Shown here one piece after another: positions 15,155 to 23,847 of a DNA stretch of 64,000 nucleotides. The notes beneath the pieces are model-generated. The model worked only from the letters and a program-made list of their open reading frames with translations. It ran no database searches and had not been told where the DNA came from. The DNA is from Maribellus sediminis. Lineage in GTDB: Bacteria > Bacteroidota > Bacteroidia > Bacteroidales > Prolixibacteraceae. The first letter of the stretch is position 1, and every line of letters starts with the position of its first letter. The position numbers and the translations under genes are program-made. Where the stretch lies: assembly GCF_011799805.1 (NCBI RefSeq), contig NZ_WXUB01000006.1, forward strand, positions 62,001 through 126,000, written 5' to 3'.

Positions 15155-16984
15155 TTAGTTTTCAGGAAGTTTATCCCACCATGTCTTTTTCAGAATAAAT
15201 AAGCACACCACAGTAATCGCTATCGTTATCCAAATCGGGATGGCATCCTGCAATACCACATAAATCGGGAGAGCCACCAATGCCGTTTGTGCGATGGTAC
15301 CAATTACCACGTTAAACATGTCGCGTTTAAATGTTTTATTCGGAACAAAATCAGGATCTTCGGCCATCACTTTTTCGCGGATCGGCCCCCAGAATCCCCA
15401 GGGATTTACTGTTTTATAGAAATCCTTTAATGTAGCCTCATCGGTAGGTTTGGTAAGGAAAGTCCCCAGAATTGCACCTGCGGTTGAAATGAGCAACAAC
15501 CAGGGGAAATAATATAAATCAAGTGTTTCGGAGAAAACATACGGGAAGATTAGTGCAGGAATCAGGCCAAACACCATTCCCCAGAAATAGCCATAGCCGT
15601 TGAAACGCCACCAGTACCATTTCAACACATTCGACACCACGTAGCTTCCGTAAAGCGCCGAAACAATCCACTGCAGCACGCTGTTAACATCCTGCGCAAA
15701 AACTCCAAAAATGATACTTACGATCACTACCAGAATACCGGTGAGGTAGTTCATATTTTTAAGTTGGCGGTTATCGGCATCGGGGCGTACATAGCGCAAG
15801 TAAATATCGTTTACAATGTAAGCCTGGGCAGCGTTCAGTGTTCCGGCAAAGGTTGAGTTAAAAGCTGCAAGCAATCCGGCCAGCAGCAGCCCCATAAAAC
15901 CAACCGGCACGAACTCGGCAATGGCAGAAGGAAGAATTTGTTCGAAGTCGATTTGCCCGGCTACTAAAAGGTTCAACTTGTCGTAATATAAAATGGCCAA
16001 AACAGCAAAACCGGCGATCATAAAGTAACGGATCGGCATCAACACCACCGACACGAAACCACTCATTTTCGCAGCTTCCTTTGGCGATTTGGTCGACAGG
16101 ATCTTCTGCATATCGTAAGTTGGTGCCGGCCCGGCAATTGAAACCAGCACACCTTTAAACACCATCATCATAAAGAAGATAGAGAATAGTGAATAACCGT
16201 CGCTGGCAATTTTTGCATTCACTTCGTCGATAATTCCGGTCCAGTTCAAATCATTAAGCTTCCAGCCAAAAAACGGAGAAGCCCAGCCCTCCGGCACATT
16301 CAACGTTTCAACGGCAAGCGCTTTCATTGCCAGAACACCAATCAGAATAGCCGAAATAGTCATGATGATGTATTGAAGCACATCGGCCCAAACAATACTG
16401 GTCATACCGCCCAAAACGGCATAAAACACAGCAAACATGGTAAACATGATTCCGTAAATGTGCGGAACGTATTCTATTGGAACATTAAAAGGTATATAAG
16501 GCGCAACAATGTCCCAGGGGATAAATATCATTACAAATTTTCCGAGCCCTATAAAACCATAGGCCAGGTAGCCTAAACACATAATGAGTGCAAACACAAC
16601 AACAACACCATGCGAAAGGTTACTGTCGCGCGAGCGACCAAAACGGGTGTTGATCCATTCGGCTCCGGTTGTTACTTTTGAGCGCCGCAACCAGATACTC
16701 AGAAACACCATCAAAAAAACCTGGTTGAAAACCGGCCACAGCCAGGGGATCCAGATACTTTTTAGTCCGTAAACAAAAAGCAACGTTACCAGCCACATGG
16801 TTCCCGAAATATCAAACATCCCGGATGCATTCGACAAGCCAAGCATGTACCAGGGCAATTTGTTCCCTCCCAGCAAATAGTTCGACTTACTTTTCTGCGC
16901 AACTTTTTTAAGAACCAGGCCAATTACAACCGTGGCAATCAGATAGGTAAAAATGATGAGAATATCAATAAAATTCAGTTTCAT
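15155..16984 (-). CDS. Sodium:solute symporter (SSS family), probable mannosyl-sugar importer
   Basis: A 609-residue polytopic inner-membrane protein of the SSS (SGLT-like) family, with about 14 hydrophobic helices. The family stretch SNASGMFDISGTMW near residue 50 and AAFNSTFAGTLNAAQAYIVNDIY near residues 375-397 hold the Na+-site Ser/Thr residues. The start at 16984 (MKLNFIDILII) places the first helix at the N-terminus; an in-frame start 30 bases upstream adds only a polar tail. It is the first gene of an operon with the GH130 phosphorylase, so the cargo is probably mannosyl-glucose or mannobiose (inference). Confidence 0.88.
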   Translation of the reverse strand: MKLNFIDILIIFTYLIATVVIGLVLKKVAQKSKSNYLLGGNKLPWYMLGLSNASGMFDISGTMWLVTLLFVYGLKSIWIPWLWPVFNQVFLMVFLSIWLRRSKVTTGAEWINTRFGRSRDSNLSHGVVVVFALIMCLGYLAYGFIGLGKFVMIFIPWDIVAPYIPFNVPIEYVPHIYGIMFTMFAVFYAVLGGMTSIVWADVLQYIIMTISAILIGVLAMKALAVETLNVPEGWASPFFGWKLNDLNWTGIIDEVNAKIASDGYSLFSIFFMMMVFKGVLVSIAGPAPTYDMQKILSTKSPKEAAKMSGFVSVVLMPIRYFMIAGFAVLAILYYDKLNLLVAGQIDFEQILPSAIAEFVPVGFMGLLLAGLLAAFNSTFAGTLNAAQAYIVNDIYLRYVRPDADNRQLKNMNYLTGILVVIVSIIFGVFAQDVNSVLQWIVSALYGSYVVSNVLKWYWWRFNGYGYFWGMVFGLIPALIFPYVFSETLDLYYFPWLLLISTAGAILGTFLTKPTDEATLKDFYKTVNPWGFWGPIREKVMAEDPDFVPNKTFKRDMFNVVIGTIAQTALVALPIYVVLQDAIPIWITIAITVVCLFILKKTWWDKLPEN

Positions 16985-17230
16985 TGAGTGTTGATTTGTG
17001 TTTTGATTTAGCAATTTTCCCGGACTTGTCTTTTGCCCGTACTTTATGGTCGTAATATTACAGAAAACTACTTACAGAAACAACAAAACATTTCTTTTAT
17101 GTACAAAATACAATATCCTCGATTATTGATTTGTAGATTTATTGAACGAGGACGGTAATCAAGCATTAAAAGCGAAAATAAAACCTTGTTCTATCACGAA
17201 TTTTATAATTTCGCTGGAAATATGTAAGTG

Positions 17231-18232
17231 ATGAAGATTCCTTCTGTACAATTCATTGTTTTAGCGCTGCTTATTGCACTCGGTGCCTGTAATCCAGGCA
17301 GCCCAAAATATGTTGCCAACAACGGTTCGGTTTACGGCACCTATTACAACATTAAATACGAAAGCCCCGACGGCTCCGACTTTCAAAAGCAGATTGACGA
17401 GGAGTTTCATCGATTAACACTTATTTTTTCGCATTACGAAAAGGAGGCTACCATCACAAAAATAAATCGCAACATTGACGTTACGCCTGAACCGGAATTC
17501 ATAAACTGCTTTAATCGTGCTGAAGAAATTTCGGAAATCACCGGTGGTGCTTTTGACATTACTGCCGGACCGCTGATAAACGCCTGGGGCTTTGGGCCGG
17601 ATGACCGTAAACGAATGACACCCGAAATTGTAGATTCGCTAAAAGCTTTTACCGGCTACCACAAGGTTAACTTAATCGATGGAAAGATCGTAAAAGGCAA
17701 CCCGGCCATGCAACTCAATATGAGCGCCATCGCAAAAGGTTATACCTGCGATCTGATAGGTGAATTGCTTGCGGCGAAGGGATGCGAAAATTACATGATT
17801 GATATTGGCGGAGAAGTGGTTGCCAAAGGTAAAAACGAAAAAGGAAAAGTGTGGACAATCGGTATTCGCGAACCGAACGAAGATCCGTTCAACACCAGTT
17901 TAAATGCGGCCATTATGCTGCCCGATCATGCGCTGGCAACTTCAGGGAATTACCTTAATTTTTATGAAGAAAACGGAAAAAAATACGCGCATACAATCGA
18001 CCCTGGTTCAGGTTATCCGGTGCAACACAGCCTGCTTAGCGCCACCGTTCTGGCCAGCGACTGTATGACTGCTGATGCATTTGCCACCTCATTTATGGTG
18101 CTTGGAAAAGACGAAGGAATTAAAATTGCTGAACAAATACCCGATATGGAGATCTACTTTATTTATGCTGATGAAAACGGGGATAACCAGGTTTACATGT
18201 CAGATGGATTTAAAAAGTACCTCAGAAAGTAG
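17231..18232 (+). CDS. apbE: FAD:protein FMN transferase (ApbE), lipoprotein
   Basis: A 333-residue ApbE-family flavin transferase. It links FMN covalently to a Thr or Ser of target proteins such as NqrB/NqrC or RnfG subunits, in the periplasm. The signal ends in a lipobox (LGACN, Cys at about residue 20). Family motifs are present: FDITAGPLINAWGFG, LNMSAIAKGYTCDLI (FAD binding), YMIDIGGEVVAKG, HTIDPGSGYPV and the metal-binding DCMTADAFATSFMVLG. The ATG at 17231 is used; the preceding GTG at 17228 would add one residue. A convergent small membrane protein 510 bp downstream may act in the same maturation process. Target flavoproteins are not in the window. Confidence 0.93.
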   Translation: MKIPSVQFIVLALLIALGACNPGSPKYVANNGSVYGTYYNIKYESPDGSDFQKQIDEEFHRLTLIFSHYEKEATITKINRNIDVTPEPEFINCFNRAEEISEITGGAFDITAGPLINAWGFGPDDRKRMTPEIVDSLKAFTGYHKVNLIDGKIVKGNPAMQLNMSAIAKGYTCDLIGELLAAKGCENYMIDIGGEVVAKGKNEKGKVWTIGIREPNEDPFNTSLNAAIMLPDHALATSGNYLNFYEENGKKYAHTIDPGSGYPVQHSLLSATVLASDCMTADAFATSFMVLGKDEGIKIAEQIPDMEIYFIYADENGDNQVYMSDGFKKYLRK

Positions 18233-18241
18233 GAAAGTGTT

Positions 18242-18680
18242 CAGTTGGCAGTAGCAGTTGGCAGTCTCAGTATTCCGAGGATTGTAGCTTCCTTACATTC
18301 AATCCTTCAGTCCCTCAATCCTTCAATTGGCAATAGGCAAAGTTACAGTTGGCAGTACAGTTGGCAGTCTCAGTATTCCGAGGATTGTAGCTTCCTTACA
18401 TTCAATCCTTCAGTCCCTCAATCCTTCAATTGGCAATAGGCAATAGGCAATAGGCAAAGTTACAGTTGGCAGTACAGTTGACAGTCTCAGTATTCCGAGG
18501 AATGTAACTTCCATGCGTTCAATCCTTCAATCCTTCAGTCCTTCAATTGGCAATAGGCAAAGTTGCAGTTGGCAGTAGTAGTTGGCATTCTCAGTATTCA
18601 GAGGATTGTAGCTTCCATGCGTTCAATCCTTCAGTCCCTCAGTCCTTCAATCCTTCAATTGGCAATAAGCAAAGTCGAAG
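18242..18680. repeat. Four-copy tandem repeat of about 103-117 bp
   Basis: Units start at about 18242, 18346, 18463 and 18566. Each holds CAGTTGGCAGT, then CTCAGTATTCCGAGGATTG, then CATTCAATCCTTCAGTCCCT, then CAATTGGCAATAGGCAAAG. Copies differ by small changes, and copy 2 has a triplicated CAATAGG unit. Frames through it are open but low in complexity and carry no start site of quality, so it is probably non-coding. It fills most of the 18233-18741 gap. Confidence 0.9.
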
Positions 18681-18732
18681 TTAACAGTTTAGCAGTTTTA
18701 CAATTTGACAATTCCTCAATTTTGAGCATAAA

Positions 18733-18757
18733 AAAAGCCGGTTACTTACCGACTTTT
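18733..18757 (-). terminator. Intrinsic terminator overlapping the end of the small membrane protein gene
   Basis: On the minus strand AAAGTCGGT and ACCGGCTTT form a 9-bp stem with one G-U pair and a 5-base loop, followed by T residues. The stop codon at 18742-18744 lies inside the loop region, so the hairpin uses the last codons of the gene. Confidence 0.85.
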
Positions 18758-18990
18758 ATATCTGATGCAATAGTTGCGTTATTAAATTTGACTTTGCGCC
18801 AGGCATCACGCTGCTCCATTTTATCCTGGGTCTGCGCACAATGTATTTTCTGGCGTTTCAAGTATTTGTTACCTCCAACATGGGTATTCACAAATTTTCC
18901 ACCTTTCAGAAATACAATTCGAACTGCTATTCCAAAGATCCCAACTGCTAACACTGCAAAGGCAAACAAAATCACTTTTAAAATTTCCAT
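18742..18990 (-). CDS. Small membrane protein, possible NqrM-like flavoprotein maturation partner
   Basis: An 82-residue protein with one N-terminal transmembrane helix (about residues 4-28) and a basic tail containing GGNKYLKRQKIHCAQTQDK. Similar small proteins in Bacteroidota are, from memory, often found next to ApbE and are annotated only as membrane or secreted protein. Size and topology recall NqrM, but NqrM carries several Cys while this one has a single Cys, so a shared role is speculation. The start is supported by an unusually strong Shine-Dalgarno sequence, AGGAGGAG, about five bases before the ATG, rare in this phylum. It converges with apbE across the tandem repeat. Confidence 0.65.
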   Translation of the reverse strand: MEILKVILFAFAVLAVGIFGIAVRIVFLKGGKFVNTHVGGNKYLKRQKIHCAQTQDKMEQRDAWRKVKFNNATIASDIKVGK

Positions 18991-19154
18991 TTTACTCCTC
19001 CTCTCAAAATTATCGTTGCAAAATTATATTTTTCAATTGATTAATCCCTACCAGAATAACTAATTTAACGACGATTTGTTGTGGTTCATCTAAAACTTTA
19101 CAGAATACGCAGGAGTTTTTGTAAATTCAAAACACAAACAAAAAACAATACGTC

Positions 19155-19523
19155 ATGGAAAAACACATTAACATTGTTGCAGCACTTCAAATCGGGCTAA
19201 GTATCTTAAGATTAATCATTATCGGAATTGTCTTCGCTATTCTCCATTTTGTAGGCGATTTCAGTGGCGATCACGATGCACAAATGGTTCTCTCAATCAT
19301 TGCGAATGTAATGATCGTAGTTTGTACCATCCTCAGTTTACCATCCATCCTGGCCGGAATCGGATTGTTTAAACGTAAAGAATGGGCCCGCATTTTAACA
19401 CTTATAATTTCAGTACTTGAACTGATTAACTTTCCGATCGGAACAGCTGTTGGAGTTTATTCCATTTGGGCGCTGTCGCAAAACGAAACCGTTGAGTTTT
19501 TTAAAAACAAACAAGATGACTAG
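19155..19523 (+). CDS. Small membrane protein with three to four helices
   Basis: A 122-residue integral membrane protein. Hydrophobic segments lie near residues 8-32, 45-72 and 80-108, with a His/Asp-rich loop (VGDFSGDHD) between the first two. The overall pattern resembles small DUF-type membrane proteins that have no known function. It overlaps the next gene by 8 bases (ATGACTAG), so the two are translationally coupled and co-transcribed. No catalytic motif is visible. I do not assign a role. Confidence 0.65.
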   Translation: MEKHINIVAALQIGLSILRLIIIGIVFAILHFVGDFSGDHDAQMVLSIIANVMIVVCTILSLPSILAGIGLFKRKEWARILTLIISVLELINFPIGTAVGVYSIWALSQNETVEFFKNKQDD

Positions 19524-20172
19524 GATACATTTAATCATACCCATAGTGCTGGTACTGTTTACAACTAACCTGTTTGCTCAGCTTGTAAAACCAGAACTTC
19601 CCGGTGCGTCAGATAAACAAGAATGGGTGGTCTACAATAGAGAGATTGCTTGTATTATGGCGGAACTTGGCAAGATCGAGAGTATTTTGTTGAATTCAAA
19701 CGAAGGAGACGGATTGGTGGTTTATCAGAATCTTGAATTTGAAAATGGAACGATCGAAGTGGATTTAAAAGGGAAAGATGTGTTGCAGCGCAGTTTTCTT
19801 GGCATTGCCTTTCATATCCAGGATGAAAACAGTTATAATGCCGTATACTTCCGCCCCTTTAACTTTAAAAAGCCGGAGCGGGCCGGTCACTCGGTTCAAT
19901 ACATCAGTCATCCCGAATTCGCATGGCATAAACTTCGGTCCGATTTTCCTGAACAATTCGAAAATCCGGTCACGCCGATCCCTGATCCGAATGACTGGTT
20001 TCATGCTAAAATAGAAGTTAGCTGGCCAAATGTGAAAGTTTATGTTGATGATGCAGAAGAACCATCTTTAGCGGTTAAAATGAAAAGTGCGTTTCAAACA
20101 GGAAAAGTTGGTTTCTGGGTAGGTAACGGCTCCGATGGCAGTTTCAGGAATCTTACCATTGTAAAAAAGTAA
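19516..20172 (+). CDS. Secreted DUF1080-like / concanavalin-like protein
   Basis: A 218-residue exported protein; the signal peptide ends near residue 20 (TTNLFAQ). The mature part is a beta-sandwich of the laminin-G/DUF1080 type, judged from GDGLVVYQNLEFENGTIEVDLKG near residues 65-90, an edge strand LGIAFHIQDENSYNAVYFRPFNF, and the ending TGKVGFWVGNGSDGSFRNL. Such domains bind or cleave glycans; some DUF1080 proteins are 3-keto-disaccharide hydrolases, but no catalytic residues can be set here. The ATG at 19516 overlaps the previous stop, which supports this start over an upstream in-frame one at 19450. Confidence 0.7.
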   Translation: MTRIHLIIPIVLVLFTTNLFAQLVKPELPGASDKQEWVVYNREIACIMAELGKIESILLNSNEGDGLVVYQNLEFENGTIEVDLKGKDVLQRSFLGIAFHIQDENSYNAVYFRPFNFKKPERAGHSVQYISHPEFAWHKLRSDFPEQFENPVTPIPDPNDWFHAKIEVSWPNVKVYVDDAEEPSLAVKMKSAFQTGKVGFWVGNGSDGSFRNLTIVKK

Positions 20173-20203
20173 TAGAATTGTTTGGCACTTTATACGGTTT
20201 AAA

Positions 20204-20476
20204 ATGCTTCAATACGAAATTAAGATAAGTGGTCGGGTTCAAGGCGTTGGATTCAGATATTTCACGCAGAAACAAGCCACCATTTTCGATTTAACCGGTT
20301 GGGTAAGAAACACACCAAGCGGTGGAGTTGTAGTTATGGTTCAGGGCGAAAAAGCGGTCCTGGATACTTTTGTCGATTACCTTCGTATCGGCCCTCCCCT
20401 TTCCCGCGTAACTACCGTTTCGGTTGTTGAAATGAAAATCACAGAGAACTTTTCGGATTTTCGTGTGAAATACTGA
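20204..20476 (+). CDS. acyP: Acylphosphatase
   Basis: A 90-residue acylphosphatase that hydrolyses carboxyl-phosphate bonds such as those of acetyl phosphate or 1,3-bisphosphoglycerate. The signature GRVQGVGFRYFT (residues 10-21) contains the phosphate-binding loop and catalytic Arg; the catalytic Asn is in GWVRNTPSGGV (near residue 38). Length is exactly that of the family. It follows the DUF1080-like gene by 31 bp on the same strand and may share its transcript, though no functional link is clear. Confidence 0.95.
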   Translation: MLQYEIKISGRVQGVGFRYFTQKQATIFDLTGWVRNTPSGGVVVMVQGEKAVLDTFVDYLRIGPPLSRVTTVSVVEMKITENFSDFRVKY

Positions 20477-20617
20477 AACTTCATTTCTTTCTTAATGAAG
20501 AAATCCTGTTTTCTTTTCTGTACTTATAAGTAGCCAATTTGAGATTCAGCATTCCACATAATTGGTATATTTACGGTTAAATAAAACCGAATAACGTTGG
20601 AAAACCAAAACTACCAC

Positions 20618-22030
20618 ATGAGCCCCGAGCAGTTCAGAACAGAGGGCAAAAAAATTATCGACTGGATTGCCGATTATTACGAGAACATTGAAAAATACCC
20701 TGTACTGTCGCAGGTAAAACCTGGTGAAATCATTTCATCACTGCCCAACCATCCGCCACAAAAAGGTGAATCGATGGAGCAGATGATGCAGGATATCGAT
20801 GAGAAAATCATGCCCGGGATCACCCACTGGCAGTCACCCAACTTTTTTGCTTATTTCCCTTCAAATACTTCATTCCCGTCCATTTTAGGCGATTTGGTTT
20901 CTTCGGGACTGGGAGTTCAGGGAATGATCTGGGCAACCGGCCCGGCAGCTACCGAGGTGGAGACCCGCGTTCTGGATTGGCTGGCCGAAATGATGGGCAT
21001 GCCAGAGAAATTCAAATCCACTTCAAGTGGCGGCGGAGTGATTCAGGATACAGCTTCAACATCGGCACTTACAGCTGTTATTGCAGCACGCGAAAGAGCC
21101 ACTCAATATGAATCGAATAAAACGGGCGTTCGCCAAAAACTGGTCGCTTACATTTCAACTCAAACCCACTCATCGCTCGAAAAAGCCATAAAAATGGCGG
21201 GGATTGGCAAAGACAACCTTCGACTGATTGCTGTGGATGAAACATTTGCGATGCGTCCGGAAGTGCTCGAATCTCAAATTCAGAAAGATAAGGACGCCGG
21301 ATTACAACCTTTCTTTATCTGCGGAGCACTAGGAACAACTTCTTCAAATGCCATGGATCCGCTGCGAGAAATTGGGGAAATTGCCAATAAGGAAAATTGC
21401 TGGTTTCATATCGATGCGGCTATGTCGGGAACCGCAATGCTTTGTCCCGAGTTCCGTCATTTTATGGACGGTGTTGAACTGGCCGACAGCTATTGCTTTA
21501 ATCCACATAAATGGATGTTTACCAATTTCGATTGCGATGTTTTTTGGGTAGCCAACCGCAACGAACTCATTAATACCTTCTCCATTCTTCCTGAATACCT
21601 GAAGAACAAAGCCACCGAATCGGGTGCTGTATTTGATTACCGCGACTGGCACGTACAACTTGGACGGCGCTTCCGTTCGCTCAAACTTTGGTTTGTTATC
21701 CGCCACTACGGAGTTGAAGGACTGCAATTCCACATCAGGAAACACGTTGAACTCACTCGCACATTTACCAACTGGATTAACGAATCAGATGATTTTGAAT
21801 TGGTAGTGGAGCCACCTTTAAACCTGGTGTGTTTCAGGCACAAAAAGGGCGACGATTTCAATATGAAATTAATGAATGCCATTAACGAAACAGGTAAACT
21901 ATTCTTCACTCATACTAAATTAAACGATCAGGTTGTATTGCGAATGAGCATTGGGCAAACTAATACGGAAGAAGAACATGTAAAAGCTGCATGGGAAATG
22001 ATCAGCAATACAGCTTCATTACTATCGTAA
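20618..22030 (+). CDS. PLP-dependent aromatic/group II amino acid decarboxylase
   Basis: A 470-residue PLP enzyme of the group II decarboxylase family (aromatic-L-amino-acid decarboxylase type). It removes CO2 from an amino acid such as tyrosine, tryptophan or DOPA to give the amine. Motifs: FFAYFPSNTSFPSILGDL near residue 68 (substrate site), THSSLEKAIKMAG, FHIDAAMSGTA with the pyridine-binding Asp, and the Schiff-base Lys in NPHKW (K298). The C-terminal small domain is complete. I use the ATG at 20618, which gives the N-terminus usual for the family; a TTG at 20597 would add seven residues. A -7-like TATATTTA lies about 55 bp upstream. The exact substrate is not decided by sequence. Confidence 0.9.
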   Translation: MSPEQFRTEGKKIIDWIADYYENIEKYPVLSQVKPGEIISSLPNHPPQKGESMEQMMQDIDEKIMPGITHWQSPNFFAYFPSNTSFPSILGDLVSSGLGVQGMIWATGPAATEVETRVLDWLAEMMGMPEKFKSTSSGGGVIQDTASTSALTAVIAARERATQYESNKTGVRQKLVAYISTQTHSSLEKAIKMAGIGKDNLRLIAVDETFAMRPEVLESQIQKDKDAGLQPFFICGALGTTSSNAMDPLREIGEIANKENCWFHIDAAMSGTAMLCPEFRHFMDGVELADSYCFNPHKWMFTNFDCDVFWVANRNELINTFSILPEYLKNKATESGAVFDYRDWHVQLGRRFRSLKLWFVIRHYGVEGLQFHIRKHVELTRTFTNWINESDDFELVVEPPLNLVCFRHKKGDDFNMKLMNAINETGKLFFTHTKLNDQVVLRMSIGQTNTEEEHVKAAWEMISNTASLLS

Positions 22031-22155
22031 AATACTTTTGAACGTTTCAGAACGGGCAGTTTTATACTTCCGGAATAATTAACTATTTTTAAAAGTGTAA
22101 TTTTTACGTTTATTGGATTTTTTATTACTTTAGCGACAAAATAAATCAATAACAG

Positions 22156-23661
22156 ATGACAGACATTAAAGATATGAAAGTTTGGTTCGTGACTGGTAGC
22201 CAGCACTTATACGGACCTAAAACCTTACAACAGGTTGACGTAGATTCTTCAAAAATTGTTGACGGATTAAACGCTTCAGGTAAACTTCCGGTTGAAGTTG
22301 TTTTTAAACCGGTTGTAAAAACTCCCGACGAAATTCTGAATATTTGTGTTGAGGCAAGTGCTGATAAAAACTGTATCGGTATTATCACCTGGATGCACAC
22401 TTTCTCTCCCGCTAAAATGTGGATTGGTGGTCTGAAAGCACTGAGCAAACCATACATGCACCTGCATACTCAATTTAACCGCGATCTTCCATGGAGCGAA
22501 ATCGACATGGATTACATGAACCTTCACCAGAGTGCACACGGTGGCCGCGAATACGGTTTCATTAACGCCCGCATGCGTAAAAACCGTAAAGTAGTTGTTG
22601 GTCACTGGCAGGACGAAAATGTTCAGACTCAGGTTGGAAACTGGGTACGAACTGCAATTGGATGGGCCGATTCTCAAGGACTGAAAGTTGCACGTTTTGG
22701 TGACAACATGCGCGAAGTGGCCGTTACGGAAGGAGATAAAGTTGAAGCTCAAATTAAATTTGGCTGGCAGATTAATGCTTATGGTCTTGGCGATTTGGTA
22801 AAATACATTGATAAAGTCACCGATGCCGAAGTTGATGAACTTTACAAAGAATACGAACAAGAATATGCAGTTGCTGAAAACTGCAAACCAGGTGGCGAAT
22901 ATCACGAAAATGTACGTGTTCAGGCACGTTACGAAATCGCTTTGAAACGCTTCATGGTAGATGGTAATTTTAAAGCCTTCACTACAAACTTCGAGAACCT
23001 TACCGGTTTAAGTCAGTTGCCTGGATTGGCTTCGCAACGTTTGATGGCTGCCGGTTATGGTTTTGGTGCCGAAGGTGACTGGAAACAGGCTGCATTGCTT
23101 CGCATTGTTAAAACCATGTCGGAAGGCATGAAAGGTGGTAGCTCGTTTATGGAAGATTACACTTATCACCTTGATCCGGCGAACGAAGCTGTTTTGGGAG
23201 CTCATATGTTGGAAATTTGTCCTTCGATTGCCGCTAAAAAACCACGTCTCGAAGTTCAGCCACTTGGAATCGGTGGAAAAGATGCTCCTGCCCGTTTGAT
23301 TTTCGAAAGCGAAACCGGCGACGCCATGAATGTTACCATGATCGATATGGGTAACCGTTTCCGTATAATTGTGAATACTTTGGATGTGATCGAACCACTT
23401 GATACCATGCCAAAATTACCGGTAGCATCGGCATTCTGGAAAACGCATCCGAACCTTGCCGACGGCGCTGCAGCCTGGATTTACGCTGGTGGAACACACC
23501 ACTCTGTATTTACGCTTGCATTGACGCCTGATTTTATTGAAACATTTGCAGAATATGCCGATATTGAATTTGTGATTATTGGTAAAGACACCAAGGTTCC
23601 TGAATTCAAAAAAGAATTAAAATGGAACGAAGTGTATTACATGCTGGCAAAAGGATTATAG
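22156..23661 (+). CDS. araA: L-arabinose isomerase
   Basis: A 501-residue L-arabinose isomerase, which converts L-arabinose to L-ribulose in the cytoplasm with a Mn2+ cofactor. The start MKVWFVTGSQHLYGPKTLQQ-type region, the HTFSPAKMWIGGL loop, LNLHQSAHGGREYGFI-type active-site segment and the later metal ligands (Glu in GDWKQAALLR, MLEICPSIA, and HHSVF) follow AraA closely, and the length is standard. No araB or araD is adjacent; an FGGY kinase and class II aldolase are 13 kb away but belong to another cluster. The gene is a single unit ended by a strong terminator. Confidence 0.97.
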   Translation: MTDIKDMKVWFVTGSQHLYGPKTLQQVDVDSSKIVDGLNASGKLPVEVVFKPVVKTPDEILNICVEASADKNCIGIITWMHTFSPAKMWIGGLKALSKPYMHLHTQFNRDLPWSEIDMDYMNLHQSAHGGREYGFINARMRKNRKVVVGHWQDENVQTQVGNWVRTAIGWADSQGLKVARFGDNMREVAVTEGDKVEAQIKFGWQINAYGLGDLVKYIDKVTDAEVDELYKEYEQEYAVAENCKPGGEYHENVRVQARYEIALKRFMVDGNFKAFTTNFENLTGLSQLPGLASQRLMAAGYGFGAEGDWKQAALLRIVKTMSEGMKGGSSFMEDYTYHLDPANEAVLGAHMLEICPSIAAKKPRLEVQPLGIGGKDAPARLIFESETGDAMNVTMIDMGNRFRIIVNTLDVIEPLDTMPKLPVASAFWKTHPNLADGAAAWIYAGGTHHSVFTLALTPDFIETFAEYADIEFVIIGKDTKVPEFKKELKWNEVYYMLAKGL

Positions 23662-23682
23662 ATTAGTATTGATAATAGTAGT

Positions 23683-23723
23683 AAAAACACCTGGTGGAAT
23701 ATGTTCTGTCGGGTGTTTTTTTT
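23683..23723 (+). terminator. Intrinsic terminator of araA
   Basis: AAAAACACC (23683-23691) and GGTGTTTTT (23712-23720) form a 9-bp stem that runs into a long T tract, 21 bp after the araA stop. Confidence 0.9.
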
Positions 23724-23847
23724 TTACTACTGTAATCCTTTTCGTATTGAAGAAGAATCACTGGATTCTGGTTAAATAAGAGATTACTTCAATGCATGTT
23801 GGCGGTTTGCATTGACAGTGGTGGTCTGTTCCGGATTGAACTTTAAT

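Noticed and set aside
18245-19063. Open frames across the four-copy tandem repeat
   Set aside because: The reading frames are an effect of the repeat; the translation is low in complexity and no start is supported.
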